In this document: piece by piece, positions 1-10,703 of the stretch
How the letters are laid out: the number at the start of each line of letters is the position of its first letter
Numbering within the stretch: position 1 is the stretch's first letter
NCBI GenBank assembly: GCA_036172665.1
Contig: CM069876.1
Location: 44,919,001-44,983,000 of the forward strand
Source: Prosopocoilus inquinatus
Taxonomy: Eukaryota; Arthropoda; Insecta; Coleoptera; Lucanidae
Length of the DNA: 64,000 nucleotides
Reading direction: 5' to 3'
Made by a program: the position numbers and the translations under genes
The notes under the pieces: generated by a model
What the model saw: the letters and a program-made list of their open reading frames with translations, nothing else
Told to the model about the DNA's origin: nothing
Database searches by the model: none

Positions 1-249
1 CATCTGTAATCGCACTCGCTGCACTCAAACGGCTTTTCGCCGGTGTGCCTCATAACGTGGTTTTTCAAAACGTGCGGGTAGCTGCTTCTAAAGTCGCAGA
101 TGTTACATCTGAACGGCTTCTCGCCGGTGTGTTTCATAGCGTGCGTTCTTAAATTTGCAGGCGAGATGCACTCGAAACTGCAGATATTGCAGCTGTACGG
201 CTTTTCGTTGTTGCCGGGTCGCGCCGGTTTTCTTTCAATAATGGACGCC
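1..249 (-). CDS. C2H2 zinc-finger protein, partial exon running off the window
   Basis: Read on the minus strand, this is an exon starting after a good acceptor (complement of 250-255, tttcag) and open to the window edge. It encodes a short basic leader, then two complete C2H2 fingers and the start of a third, joined by TGEKPF linkers (cores YSCNICSFEC, FRCNICDFRS, FECSECDYR). Fingers of this type usually bind DNA; the target cannot be read from the sequence. It resembles the 11-finger gene at 4556-5539 in strand and finger style, so the two probably belong to one tandem gene family. The C-terminal end lies outside the window. The start exon was not found; 250-770 upstream shows nothing clear. 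Sure of the family, unsure of the gene model. Confidence 0.8.
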
Positions 250-770
250 CTGAAACAAAAATTATTGATTAATCATATCGAAAGCGAGAATTAACTATCA
301 ATTTCAAATGGTACAGTCGCCAGCGTAGAAAACGGCACATTTCTTATTGTATTCAGCTTTAAATGTCCTATTTTCTTGTGCGCGCGGCTCTACGTACAAA
401 AAGTAACGCCATGAAGGGATATAAAATTTTATTTTAATTAATTACATACCTGGTAATTAACGTTATTTCGTGATTAAATACATTACTGATGCAGTTTTTT
501 TCTTCTTCTTTTGTCAATATCTCAAGAACGGAAAGGAATTGGCCTGTGGTGCATAGGAAGTTTCTTGTTCGGAAACATCTCTAGAACACATGGTGTAAGT
601 TTGTCGGTTACCTCAAAGAACACCCTGTATAGTGCATCTCAGTAAAAACCGCTATAAACGTAAACATAACCAAAACAGGCTGCTTTTTAAACAAGGGCAC
701 TCGTCCACTCAATTTCAAAAATGCACGCCATGTATCATCGAGTGTCGATGTAAATTAAGGCGCGTTTTGC
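250..770. other. Intergenic or intronic AT-rich stretch
   Basis: No convincing exon on either strand. A short motif near 620 (caccctgtata) recurs in many repeats of this window and is probably the end of an old repeat. Confidence 0.4.
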
Positions 771-774
771 AACG

Positions 775-1215
775 GTTTTTCGCCGGCGTGATTCGCAACG
801 TGACTTTTTAAAGTGTGTAAATTTCTGCATCTAAAATCGCAGGGGTTAGACGTGAAGGGCTTCTCGTCGTAAATTATAACGCGCCTTGTAATCGCATTGC
901 TCGCAAACAAACGGTTTGTCACCGGTGTGCGTCGTAATATGACTTTTTAGATCCTGTGCACATTTCGTGCGACTGTTTGCGAAAAATTATTTTCATCGGT
1001 ATGCCTCCTGAAACCAAACTTCATTAATAAACAAGTGAAAACAAAAGGTGCGTGCAAGTTAGAGAAAAAAAGCAAAAAGAAAATATAAATTAGCTATTGT
1101 AAAAAAGTTATGTGCTGTACGTACTACGTGGCGCAGTAAAATATTAAATTTATATGATTTTGGTCTGAAGGGCTTCTCGCCGGCATGTGTCAGACTTTGC
1201 GTGTTGTATGTAAAA
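775..1215 (-). pseudogene. Decayed C2H2 zinc-finger array
   Basis: On the minus strand, pieces of fingers are obvious but broken. Around 890-965 one frame reads LKSHITTHTGDKPFVCEQC, a normal linker and finger core, and then runs into a stop. A shifted frame from about 870 down to 775 reads DEKPFTSNPCDFRC and LKSHVANHAGEKPL, where the first zinc cysteine is now serine. So a small deletion or frameshift has fused two fingers and one ligand is lost. A further isolated linker fragment lies near 1165-1200. No open frame covers the region, so it cannot be a working gene unless exons are very small. Confidence 0.7.
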
Positions 1216-1244
1216 TGCACTGAAATAAACCGTAGTTAAACTTT

Positions 1245-1965
1245 TTGTTATAGTTTTTATTCTAATAACACATTTGATAACTCAAGTAAATATTTCTACG
1301 GTAACTAAAAGAAAAACGAAAAACAAGTAAAACCATTAACTAAACTTTAAAAAAAACACAGAAACAAAACAACGTAACAAAAACAAAACACATGTGACAA
1401 CAGTCAAGCAAAATGTTTGTTTGTGCGTCAATTAACATTTGACAGTTGAAAAACGTTGCCATCTTAACCACACTATAGAATTTCATTACTTAATTAAATA
1501 TTTCTTTGGTAACTAAAAAAACAAACAAAAACAAAACAATGTAACATAACAAAAACAAAACACATGCGACAACAGTCAAGCAAAATGTTTGTTTGTGCTT
1601 CTATTAACATTTGACAGTTGAAAAGCGCTGCCATCTTAACCATACTATAAAATTTCATTACTTAATTAAATATTTCTTTGGCAACTTAAAAACAAAGAAA
1701 AACAAAACCACGTAACAATAACAAAAACAAAACGCATGCAACAACAGTCAAGCAGAATATTTGTTTGTGCTTCTGTTAACATTTGACAGTTGAAAAACGC
1801 TGCCAACTTAACCAGACTATAGAATTTCATTACTTAATTAAATATTTCTTTGGTAACTTAAAAGGAAAACAAAACAACATAAAAATAAAAACAAAACGCA
1901 TGCGACTACAGTCAAGCAAAATATTTGTTTGTGCTTCTATAAATCTTTGACAGTTGAAAAACAGA
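1245..1965. repeat. Tandem repeat, about 171-bp unit, roughly four copies
   Basis: The block starting aaatatttct(t/a)(t/c)gg recurs at about 1289, 1500, 1671 and 1842. Each copy carries an A-rich stretch, then (c)atgcgacaacagtcaagc, tttgtttgtgc and aacatttgacagttgaaaa. The last two spacings are 171 bp; the first is longer (about 211 bp). It is followed by short ccaaactatagaacta repeats to about 2055. It lies between two zinc-finger units. Confidence 0.8.
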
Positions 1966-2235
1966 GCTAGCCAAAATTATAGAACTAAACCAAGCTAGAC
2001 AACTTAACCAAACTATAAACTGAACCAAACTATAGAACTAAACCAAACTACAGAATGCCCTAATAAAAAGTAAAACGAAACGTTTTTAATTTTGGCACAA
2101 CTTTGAGCGCCATCTCTTGGCTGGTTTGGGAATGAAAGAAAATTATTTAAAAAAAAAGAACAACGTAACCAGAAGTAAGGTTTTTCATCGGCGTGTCTCC
2201 TCATATGTTACCTTTCTGGCATATGTAATCTGTAA

Positions 2236-2803
2236 CTACGATGGTTGCGTACTTTTACCATCATAGGTGGCAACGTCGACGGCGGTGTGCCTTAATACAT
2301 GCTTCTTTAAATAATGAGAGTATTTACTACTAAAACCACAGATCGTACACTTCAGCGGTTTTTCACTCGTATGTTTAAGCATATGCCTGCTTAAAGCGCT
2401 AGGTGCGGAACACGTGTAAGCACAAACATCACATTTCACTAGCTTCTCGCTGTCATGTTGCACCAGATGTTTTTGTAAACCAGCGTACGTCCTGGCCTTG
2501 TAGAGGCACTTGTTGCATTTGGAAGGCTTCTCGTCGGTATGTTCCAAAAGGTGACATTTCAAATCCAGCGGCGTAGCGCATTTAAAGCTGCACATGTGAC
2601 ACGCGAAATGATTCTCGTCGGCGTGTTGCGTTACGTGATTTTCTAAAATCGCAGGTCCGATGCACCTATAATCTCTAACCAGATTTTCGGGTTCCTTCGG
2701 CGGCGGCGAGCGAGGCTCTTCTTCGGGTTGCTCCGCGCAACGGTTCAAAACAATGACGCAACGTTTACCGAAAATATCCGCCAAGTTCCACTTCCTACTA
2801 CGT
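2236..2803 (-). CDS. C2H2 zinc-finger exon (four fingers), probable terminal exon
   Basis: A minus-strand exon beginning after an acceptor at 2804-2806 (tttatttcag) and ending at a stop at 2236-2238. A second possible acceptor lies about 20 bp further upstream. The first part (EQPEEEPRSPPPKEPE) is acidic and proline-rich. It is followed by a degenerate half-finger (DYRC...LENHVTQH) and four intact C2H2 fingers with cores FACHMCSFKC, SKCNKCLYKA, VKCDVCAYTC and LKCTICGFSS. Linkers are drifted (HTDEKPS, HDSEKLV, HTSEKPL) rather than the canonical TGEKP, and nearby DNA holds many dead fingers. It may be a real small gene or a gene on its way to decay. No start exon was identified. Confidence 0.6.
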
Positions 2804-2919
2804 CTGAAATAAAAATCGTAACTGAAAAAAAAAATACAAATCGAAAACACGAAGTATTTTTTTTTCTTAAATATTTTAACAAATAATAGACCAATCTGTG
2901 AATAATTTATTGCTGCTTC

Positions 2920-4110
2920 TCGTCGGTGCGTGTCAACACGTACTTTAGGAACAAAAAAAAAATTCGAAGTATTTCGTCAGCATGTGTCTACGCGTGTTTC
3001 TTTAAAGTATTGCTCGGCAGAAGGCTTATCGCCAGAACGTGTCAACATGTGCTTCTCCATGACGTTGAAGCGTTCTTCGTAGATATAATTTTCTGCATTC
3101 TGTTTGATTTAATATCATAAATGATCGCAAGGTTAATTGAACCGTCATTCCTTATATGACCTTGAACCTAATGCGGTTTACATTCCCAGTTAAAACGTCG
3201 CATCTGAACAGCTTCTCCTCGGTGGGTGTCACCTCTTGCATTTGGAAATCGCAAGAATTAATTTGAATTTCTTAACATTCTCTTCGTGCTTCTTTGGGTT
3301 TGTGAAGAAAGGTTTTTCGCCGGTGTATGTGAACGCATGCTCGCACAGGTTTGGGAAATAAGTGAATTTTAAATCACTCCATGGTTTCTTTACCGTCGGA
3401 TTCTATACAGCTTCGAACATTAGAACATTTCCGGTTTACGCTAACGTTTAATGACAAATTGCATGCTCCCCCGCCGGTGTGTGTCAGCACATGATTTTTT
3501 TTTTTTTTTTTAGATACAGCTGCATTTCTAAACGCCGGCCGATTTTTAATTTTATGTTGTCTTCACTAGTACGAAATAAATAAATAATTAAATAAATAAA
3601 TAATTAAATAAATAAATAATTAAATAAATAAATAATTAAATAAATAAATAATTAAATAAATACATAGTTTGTGAACCTGCCTCAAATGTGTAAGCATGGC
3701 TGCAACCATTTTTAAAAACTATACTGCAGGAAATGCAATTTGCATACTCTACAAGACATACATACATTTATGTTGGTTTTTCGCTTGTATGTGTCGTCAT
3801 GTGAGTCTTTAAACTGACTCGATTTTGACAGTTTTTTTTTTATCTTTGCACAACGGATTACCTTATTTTGCCAAGAAAACAAAAAAAAATCTTTCGGACG
3901 CCTATTTCGTTGCTTTTATGCTTCCTATGAAATGTGAATAACGGAATTAGTTTCAAAAAAAAATCTTACCTGGTGTCCCAATGAGCTTTCACGTGCGTCT
4001 GCTAACAAAAAAAAATCAAAACCTACAGATCACGTGATGTCATACAAAGTCGTAGACGTAGGTTTCAACGGTTTTCGTCTGTGTGCGTCATCCTATGCGT
4101 TTCTAAATTA
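2920..4110 (-). pseudogene. Scattered relics of zinc-finger linkers
   Basis: At least six short minus-strand fragments still read like the finger-linker signature (reverse complement of ttctcgccggtgtgngtc): near 2915-2945, 2975-3065, 3200-3250, 3305-3345, 3472-3500, 3775-3825 and 4060-4120. None has a complete set of zinc ligands in an open frame. Spacing is irregular, with insertions of homopolymers and a microsatellite. The simplest reading is one or more old finger arrays eroded by insertions and deletions. Confidence 0.6.
3570..3663. repeat. AT microsatellite (aaataaataaataatt)n
   Basis: A 16-bp unit built from aaat tetranucleotides with an extra att, repeated about five times without visible error. 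It lies within the zinc-finger relic region. Confidence 0.9.
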
Positions 4111-4555
4111 TTGCGATTTTCGTGTTTTTGATCGTACGACTTCAGGATTTTGAACTTCCTCACTCTTCCCTCACTTATTAAACTATCGGCAACCCTAAAA
4201 AATTTCTCTAAAACACATTTTTTTTGTTAAAATTAAATGTAAAGACATTAGAAAACCGTTTACATTAAATGCAGTAAAAATTAAAATCAAATGCAATAGA
4301 TAACCCAAAATTATTTATAAACATTAAACTTATTACTACCTAAAATCCCACCACGCCATCTATTGGATTTAATTCGAAAACGATTCGAGATACTCGGTGA
4401 ATCCCCGATTTGCACTTCTGGAGGAAAATGAAAATTTGAATAAATAATGACGATGACGTATCTACCAATGATTTATTGCATATTCCACAAGTATCATGAA
4501 CCGTATAAATAATAAATAACATGAATAATGAAAAATAAATATTTCGACAATGCGG

Positions 4556-5539
4556 TTACATCATTAAAGCGTCATGTTTTGAAGAGTGCTTCTTTAAAGA
4601 ACTAGAAGTGGTACATTGAAAATCGCACTGCTCGCACTTGTATGGTTTCTCGCCGGCATGCGTCAACATATGCCTCTTTAAAGTGTCAATCCTAATACAC
4701 CTGTAATCGCAGACGTCGCACTCGAAAGGTTTCTGATCACCGTGCGTCATCATGTGCTTGCTTAAAACGTCGCTAAACCCCGATTTATATTCACAAAAAT
4801 CGCACTCGAAGGGTCTTTCACCGGTGTGCGTCAGCGCGTGCCGCCTTAAAGTCCCGGCGCGGTTGCTCTTATAATCACACTGGTTACACTTAAACGGTTT
4901 CTCATCCGAGTGCGTTAGCTTGTGCCTTTTTAAAATCGAACTGTCGCCGAATTTGAAATTGCAAATGTTACATTCGAACGGTTTCTCGCCGGTGTGCGTG
5001 AAAATGTGTATCTTCAAATTCCGGGCTTTGTTGCATTGATAATCGCAGAAGTTACACGTGAAACGCTTCTCGACCGTATGAGTCATCATGTGTTCTTTCA
5101 GCCGCCCCGACAGTTGGCATTCGTAATTGCACACGGTGCACCGCAGTAATTTTTCGTCGGTGTGTTGCAGGATGTGTCGGCTTAAAATCGTCGACTGACT
5201 GCATTTAAAATCGCAAATGTCACAGCGGAATGGTTTGTTGCCGGTGGAGTGCATCGACATGTGCCGCTTCAAACTTTGCCCGAAAATCGACTTGTAACCG
5301 CAGATGTTGCACACCAGCGACTTATCGCCTTCGTGCGTCAGCATGTGCCTTTTCAAATTGTGCGTGAAGGCGGACCGAAAATCGCACATGTTGCAGCGCA
5401 ACGATTTATAGCCGGAATGCGTCAACATGTGTCGCTTCAGGCTCTGCGGGAAGGCAGTCCTGAAATCACAGATGGCGCATTTGAACGGTTTTTCCTCGTG
5501 GTACGTCATCATGGGGCTGCTGGAAATATCGGTCGTCAT
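4556..5539 (-). CDS. C2H2 zinc-finger protein, 11 tandem fingers
   Basis: A 327-residue open frame on the minus strand. After a short leader (MTTDISSSPMMTYHEEK) there are 11 uninterrupted C2H2 fingers filling the rest of the protein, and it ends KHDALMM. Linkers range from canonical (HTGEKPFEC, HTGERPFEC) to drifted (HSGYKSLRC, HEGDKSLVC). Most fingers have the core CD(F/Y) followed by LKRHM.THT. An in-frame TGA lies about 21 bases upstream of the ATG at 5539, so this Met is the natural start unless an upstream exon splices in (a possible CAG acceptor sits in the same stretch). No ZAD, BTB or KRAB-like domain is visible. Likely nuclear DNA-binding protein; target unknown. Confidence 0.85.
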   Translation of the reverse strand: MTTDISSSPMMTYHEEKPFKCAICDFRTAFPQSLKRHMLTHSGYKSLRCNMCDFRSAFTHNLKRHMLTHEGDKSLVCNICGYKSIFGQSLKRHMSMHSTGNKPFRCDICDFKCSQSTILSRHILQHTDEKLLRCTVCNYECQLSGRLKEHMMTHTVEKRFTCNFCDYQCNKARNLKIHIFTHTGEKPFECNICNFKFGDSSILKRHKLTHSDEKPFKCNQCDYKSNRAGTLRRHALTHTGERPFECDFCEYKSGFSDVLSKHMMTHGDQKPFECDVCDYRCIRIDTLKRHMLTHAGEKPYKCEQCDFQCTTSSSLKKHSSKHDALMM

Positions 5540-5599
5540 CTTCGAGTTTCCTCGTCTGCTTCAGTCTTAAATGGAAAATACACACTGTTTGTTATGTAA

Positions 5600-6045
5600 A
5601 GTTTGTGATTGTGAGGGTCAGCCTAAAATCAAATAAAATAATTTGTTAAGTCAATCGATAAAAATTCAGACAATAACCTAACTTTTTTTAAAAAAGATTT
5701 TAAGGTTATGAATAGTCGAGTGCTGCATTTCAATTTTTTTAACAAACAAAATAGAAAAATTACTTCGCGTGCATTTTTCCTCATGAAGTCACATCGTTTT
5801 TTTATATATATATATAAAAGACGCTGTAATAGTTAGAGCTACACTTCAAATATATATGATGCTAGAACTTAGGGGATTTACATAAACTGCACGTAGACAC
5901 GTTGTTTCTCAAGCAGTCACATCATTTTTCTTGTCTTTTTTAATTTAAAGAAGCTACAATAGTTACAGTACACTTAAAATATGATACAACGCACTGTATA
6001 CGATGATATTATAATTTAGGGGATTTACACAAATTGCTTATTAAT
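5600..6045. other. Non-coding AT-rich stretch
   Basis: No gene seen. Contains a degenerate direct repeat: a block ending ggggatttacacaaa(c/t) recurs near 5870, 6020 and 6335, suggesting an old tandem array of about 150-300 bp units. Confidence 0.4.
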
Positions 6046-6048
6046 ACA

Positions 6049-6185
6049 GGACGGAATTATATATTTCGTTCGGGTTTATTTTGAACGAGGCACCAACGAA
6101 AGTGTGTGCATGCACACGTCGCTGCAGTGTTACACGTTTGCCGCCTCGTTTATATTTAATCGAACAAAATATATAATTCCGTTCC
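6049..6185. mobile_element. Inverted-repeat element (MITE-like), 137 bp
   Basis: Ends match in inverted orientation: left ggacggaattatatattt, right (reverse complement) ggaacggaattatatattt, with arms continuing through a (t/g)ttcg and aacgaggc block. The centre holds tgtgcatgcaca. No coding capacity. Confidence 0.75.
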
Positions 6186-6562
6186 CTACTTATTAAAAGT
6201 AAAGACAATCGTGCATGCGTCTTTCTTCGCGCAAAATCGCATCGTTTTTATAAAAAGACGCAATTAAAGTTATGGCTACACTTAAAATGTGATTTAAATA
6301 TGTGTATAAATGTATATGCTGTTACAATTTCGGGGATTTACACAAACCGATCATTAAAAATAAAGCTGTAAAGTAAATCGTGTTTCTGTTACAGACAAAA
6401 TCATGTTTTGTTGTCATTAAATTTTTCACTTCACGTGATTTTTATCAGCCATACATACAAAATAAAAAAAATAAAATAAAACAAAATTAAATTTAAACTT
6501 AAACAATATATTTTTTTTGTAATATGTTGATGCGATGAGTAGATTAATCCACGAAATCCAAC

Positions 6563-6830
6563 GCAGAAGAAAGAGACAGTTGAAGATGGTCTTGAAAGGT
6601 CTTCTGTTGCTGTTCGTTCTACACACAAAAAAGTTTTTTTTTATCATCAAGGAAAAAAAACACAAACAACGAATTTTAATTTTTTTATTATTTTCTGACG
6701 CAGAAGAAAAGACGATTGAAGATGGTCTTGAAAGGTCTTCTTCGGCTGTTTGTTCTTCACACAAAAAAAAAATTATCATCAAGGAAACAAACAATGAATT
6801 TTATTTTATTTTTTATTATTTTAATTCAAC
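6563..6830. repeat. Two-copy direct repeat, about 137-bp period
   Basis: The block gcagaagaaa...gaagatggtcttgaaagg followed by tcttc and a poly-A/T tail occurs at about 6563 and again at 6700. Short open frames here are by-products of the repeat. Confidence 0.7.
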
Positions 6831-7718
6831 ATATCACAATCATTATAATACAATCCAGTAAGCCAATTTCATTGCTACACAACCGAAAAAAGCAGAGATT
6901 AAAACACGGAATTACTTTTTGTTCTTTATTGTACAAGCAATAAATAAAATTTAAAATAAATCAGTTTATCAATTTGCAACAAACATCTACAACAAATGTT
7001 TTCAAATTCATCAAGATTAAATAAATAATGAACCGCTCATAAAATTATTAGTTGAACAGTCCAGGAGTGAAGCGCACAAAAAAAATTATACCGGTCGTTA
7101 CTGTAAAGTGAGAACTTGGTCAATACGACAGAGAGAAACCTGTCTAGGCTCTAGGCACACAAAAGAGAAGGAGCAGGCCTTCATAAATTTCAACTTTACG
7201 ACTTCTTCTCATTGAATTTCTAGCTAGGGTGTCAGTTTCATTCAACAACCGGTATAAAACATAACCTAAAAACATTTCTAATTACGCTGGATAAGGTCTT
7301 GAAGATATACAAAAAAATCCCACGCTACGTTTCATGAAATTTAAGAACTTTGCGCGTCATGCGTTACTTTTATAATTATGCAATACAGAAGACTTAAATA
7401 AATTTGTTTATTTTGCACAATTGTTTAAGTACACTATCTAAATATGGCAGACAAATTTCCGCGGCAATCGAGATTCGAACCCGTGTCTTCCAGGTTGCTA
7501 GGAACCAAGAATGGCTTCGGAGCCATGAAGACATGATCCTGTGGAATTTAAATTACGGCGGGAATTTCTCTGCCATATTTAATTAGCGTTTCTTTGCAAT
7601 CATTTATAAAGAAATTAATTTACACTAGCTTATATGTATGTAAATATGTATTGACTAATTTTACTGAAGAAAGAAATACTGGGTTGATTCTTTCCTAAAC
7701 GAAAACAATGTCTTCTGT

Positions 7719-7831
7719 CCGATTTCTTCACCTCTTGATAAATTTATCTGCCAGGTAATATCCTCGGAAACTATTATCGAAACAATGGATAATACCTGGC
7801 AGATAAATTTATCAGGAGGTGAAGAAATCGG
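7719..7831. mobile_element. Fold-back element, family 1 (113 bp)
   Basis: Near-perfect hairpin. The left arm starts ccgatttcttcacctc and continues to gataaatttatctgccagg; the right arm is its reverse complement, ending gaggtgaagaaatcgg. The loop is about 25 bp. Related hairpins occur at 8534-8644 and 32931-33066. Confidence 0.8.
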
Positions 7832-8149
7832 GCATTTCTCCTCTGGCATGTAATCAAACCTATTTATACGTGTTTTGTTCTTATGGCATTCTTAAAATTG
7901 TAGAAATTATCATTAGAGTCGTAAAAACCAAGAACCGTTGAGTTTAGGGACGTAAAAAACAAACAACAAATTTGAAATTTCGAAAAGCCACGTAACTAAA
8001 CACTCTGTAGAGTGAGGAAGGAGCTTTTTAATTAAGGAGCGTTTAGATTAAGCGAAAACCGCGTTTGAATTTTTCGCTTACGTCTAGTATTTCAGAAGCT
8101 GGAAAAGAAATTCACACTCGGTGAATACCCGGTATAAAAAATTCAATAG

Positions 8150-8341
8150 CAGGGCCGTAGCCAGACTAAATATATACAGGGGAGGCTTATCGTAGTATAG
8201 GGCAGGCTCTATAAGTTTTTATTCCAATGCTTTCACGTATTTTTAAAATGTTGTCATGTCAGGTTGGGCCATCGTAGGGCAGGCTTAAAACTGTCCAGGG
8301 CAAGCTCAGCGTCCCTTGGCGCCCCCGTAGCTACGGCCCTG
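8150..8341. mobile_element. hAT-like MITE, 192 bp
   Basis: Terminal inverted repeats CAGGGCCGTAGC at the left and its complement GCTACGGCCCTG at the right. Flanking 8-mers ttcaatag (8142-8149) and tccaacag (8342-8349) match at six of eight positions, as expected of an aged 8-bp target duplication. The CAGGG terminus and 8-bp duplication are typical of hAT elements. No transposase is present, so it is non-autonomous. Confidence 0.75.
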
Positions 8342-8371
8342 TCCAACAGGTATTGAATCATCAACACTCAC

Positions 8372-8518
8372 TGGGGCGTATTCTGTAACTTATTAACGGG
8401 CCGTTCAAATTTGGAGGTCCTTTAAAATTTAAAATATAGGTCTATGATTGGTTGTTGCCGTAGCAACAAAATTTAACAGCCCTTTAAATTTAACGCTTTT
8501 GTTACAGAATAGGCCCCA
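8372..8518. mobile_element. MITE-like element with TGGGGC termini, 147 bp
   Basis: The left end tggggcgtattctgtaac matches the reverse complement of the right end (tggggcctattctgtaac) at 17 of 18 positions. It sits 30 bp downstream of the hAT-like element. No clear target duplication. Confidence 0.75.
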
Positions 8519-8533
8519 TTGTCAATCAGAATC

Positions 8534-8644
8534 GGTCTTTTTACCGCCTTGTAAACTTATCTGGCCTATAATAAAACTACAGTCGACACAATTGTCTCCA
8601 TGGATCTTATGGAGTGGATAAATTTACAAGGAAGTGAAAAGACC
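8534..8644. mobile_element. Fold-back element, family 1 (second copy, 111 bp)
   Basis: Arms ggtctttttac(c)gccttgtaaa...ttat and its approximate complement ending aaggaagtgaaaagacc. The arm layout (purine-rich end, Cs, then ataaatttat) parallels 7719-7831, but with more divergence. Confidence 0.6.
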
Positions 8645-9137
8645 AAGCCTTAATCACATAATTTATTACTCAGATAATTTTATAAACCACAATCAGTGGT
8701 AAGTGATTTCTTTTTAATTTCAAATATTTATTTATTTCTAAATCACTATCTCTTAATACTAATTGATACTAAAAATAGTCGGATATTTAAAAAGTGACTT
8801 GCATTCGCATTTATTTGGACACTTCATTTTTCAGGCAAATATCTTTCTTTAAAGTCAGCGGCTAATAAAGGAATATCTTTAGAAACATTACATAAAACAA
8901 CAAGCATAAGGTGTTATATAATATATAAGGGGGTGAGTCCAAACTACAGGTTTTCAAGTGTGTCATCATTGCTTTACACTTGAGCCACAATACAAACACT
9001 CAAGTCCAGACTACACATTTTCAGGTGTTGCAACACATTCAGGTCGCAATACAAATACTCGAGTTCAACTACACATCTTCAGATACTACATCATTTCTCA
9101 AATAAATGGAAATCGCCAGGAAAACACACACAGTGAA

Positions 9138-9472
9138 AAGAAGTTAATATCGGCTTAACTGGCAAGGAAAAGTAACTGTCGATAAACGTTTCGGACTTAT
9201 TAGACCTCAACAGGACTGTCCTGATGACATCTTATTAGACCTCAGCAGTCTGGTCTTACTAGACCTGATGACATCTTATTAGATCTCAGCAGTCTAGTCT
9301 TATTAGACCTGATGACATCTTATTAGACCTCAGTAGTCTGGAGTTATTAGACCTGATGGCATCTTATTAAATCTCATCAGGTAATTCTCTAATTAGACCA
9401 GACTGATGAGGTCTAACAAAACGTCCATCGATAGTTGCTTTTCCTTGCCATTTAAGCCAATATTAACTTCTT
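9138..9472. mobile_element. MITE with about 45-bp inverted ends and an internal tandem repeat (335 bp)
   Basis: Left end aagaagttaatatcggctta, then actggcaaggaaaagtaac and atcgat-like DNA; the right end is the inverted copy with few mismatches (aagaagttaatattggctta). The interior is a tandem repeat of roughly 60 bp, each with ttattagacctgatg(a/g)catcttattaga and ctcagcagtct. No coding capacity. Confidence 0.8.
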
Positions 9473-10280
9473 ATCATATTCATCAGGTACAGGCCCCAAT
9501 GCAAATAATTTTTACAAAGTACAACAGGTTTCATTAGAGGATTAAAGTGAACACCATCCAGAATTTTTAGCTTCGGGCAAGAATACCATTAAGTCAAAAT
9601 GTTTTTAATACAAACAATATCAACGGTTTGGTTTTCGTTTATTGGAAAAAGCCAAACGTTTATCCCAATAATTTGTAGCCGTACTGAAAAATATAACATT
9701 TACCTTATGTCAGGTATTTTAGAACTGTTCTTTTTTTTCGTCATGCATCACTTTTTGAAAATCTGTTGCTTTAAAAGTAAAGTAGCTTTACGATTTACAT
9801 CTGATTTACACAACCTTTTACATCGGCCGTAGCAAGGGCTGCTGTCGTAATCGAGTTAAGAGTCTTTAAATTAAAGTCACATTCAGATGTCAAAACAAAC
9901 GCAAGAAGATATGAATTTACACATAAGAATGTGACTTTCATTTCAAAACCCCCTTTATGGAAGGACGAGGATGAAACCTGGCCTTACTTCGGTCATAATA
10001 AAACCTACTTTAAATATTTATGTGAACGTAGCTCCTCAACACTAGGATACTTGCAAGCCCGGCAACACGAATTCCCGCCGAAAATACGGTTCTGTTTAGT
10101 CAATAATAAAAAAATGACCTAACCTATAAAAATTCAAACTTGAAACGCTCGGTTGAGTGTGAAAGAATAGGAAAAATCTGACCTTGTTTATCGAAATGCA
10201 GCACTCGCACGCGTTCATCGTGTGCAAATAATTTGGCAAACCCTTATTCCAAGTAGAAGAAGTGTTTCTCTTCTAACCTA
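9473..10280. other. Intergenic stretch without a recognisable gene
   Basis: Short open frames (for example 9599-9832 and 9931-10122) have low-complexity, AT-driven composition and no recognisable domain. Nothing supported. Confidence 0.3.
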
Positions 10281-10292
10281 ATTTTCTAGTTG

Positions 10293-10400
10293 CGCCGGAC
10301 GCAGTCCGCCGCCGCACGCCATCCTTCGTGGGGCGGGGCACGGAGCGGGAAACGTACTCGATCCACGGGTCGCAAAGATTCCATCGAATTTTCCAAAGTA
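10293..10400 (+). other. CpG-rich block, possible orphan exon
   Basis: A GC- and CpG-rich island of about 110 bp in AT-rich DNA, preceded by an acceptor-like cttctaacctaattttctag. In one plus-strand frame it reads VRRRTPSFVGRGTERETYSI, with no stop until an AT-rich tail. No family recognised and no donor was fixed. It could equally be a promoter fragment. Reported because its composition is unlike its surroundings. Confidence 0.25.
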
Positions 10401-10703
10401 TTCCAAAGAAAACGTTTTTATTTTCACTCACTAAACACATCTAGGAAAAACAGCTGGTGTACGCAGTTTGTTTGGTAACGGCGCTGCCAAGCTACGAAAT
10501 TGAAAACAGAAATTGTTTTTCCAAACACAAAAACCCCAACTTTACAGAAAACTTTAATTCTATTAATTGTTTTATTTTTAATACTTATTAAGACTTATGC
10601 AGTAACTAAAATAACAAGACAATTAAAGTTTCGCTTACCTGTAAAAGTAATCGAGGCAAATGCAAACAGAAATTAAAAAAAAAAAAACACTCGTATGACG
10701 TAG

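Noticed and set aside
3570..3663. Regular short repeats as a possible CRISPR-like array
   Set aside because: No spacers; it is a plain microsatellite in eukaryotic DNA.
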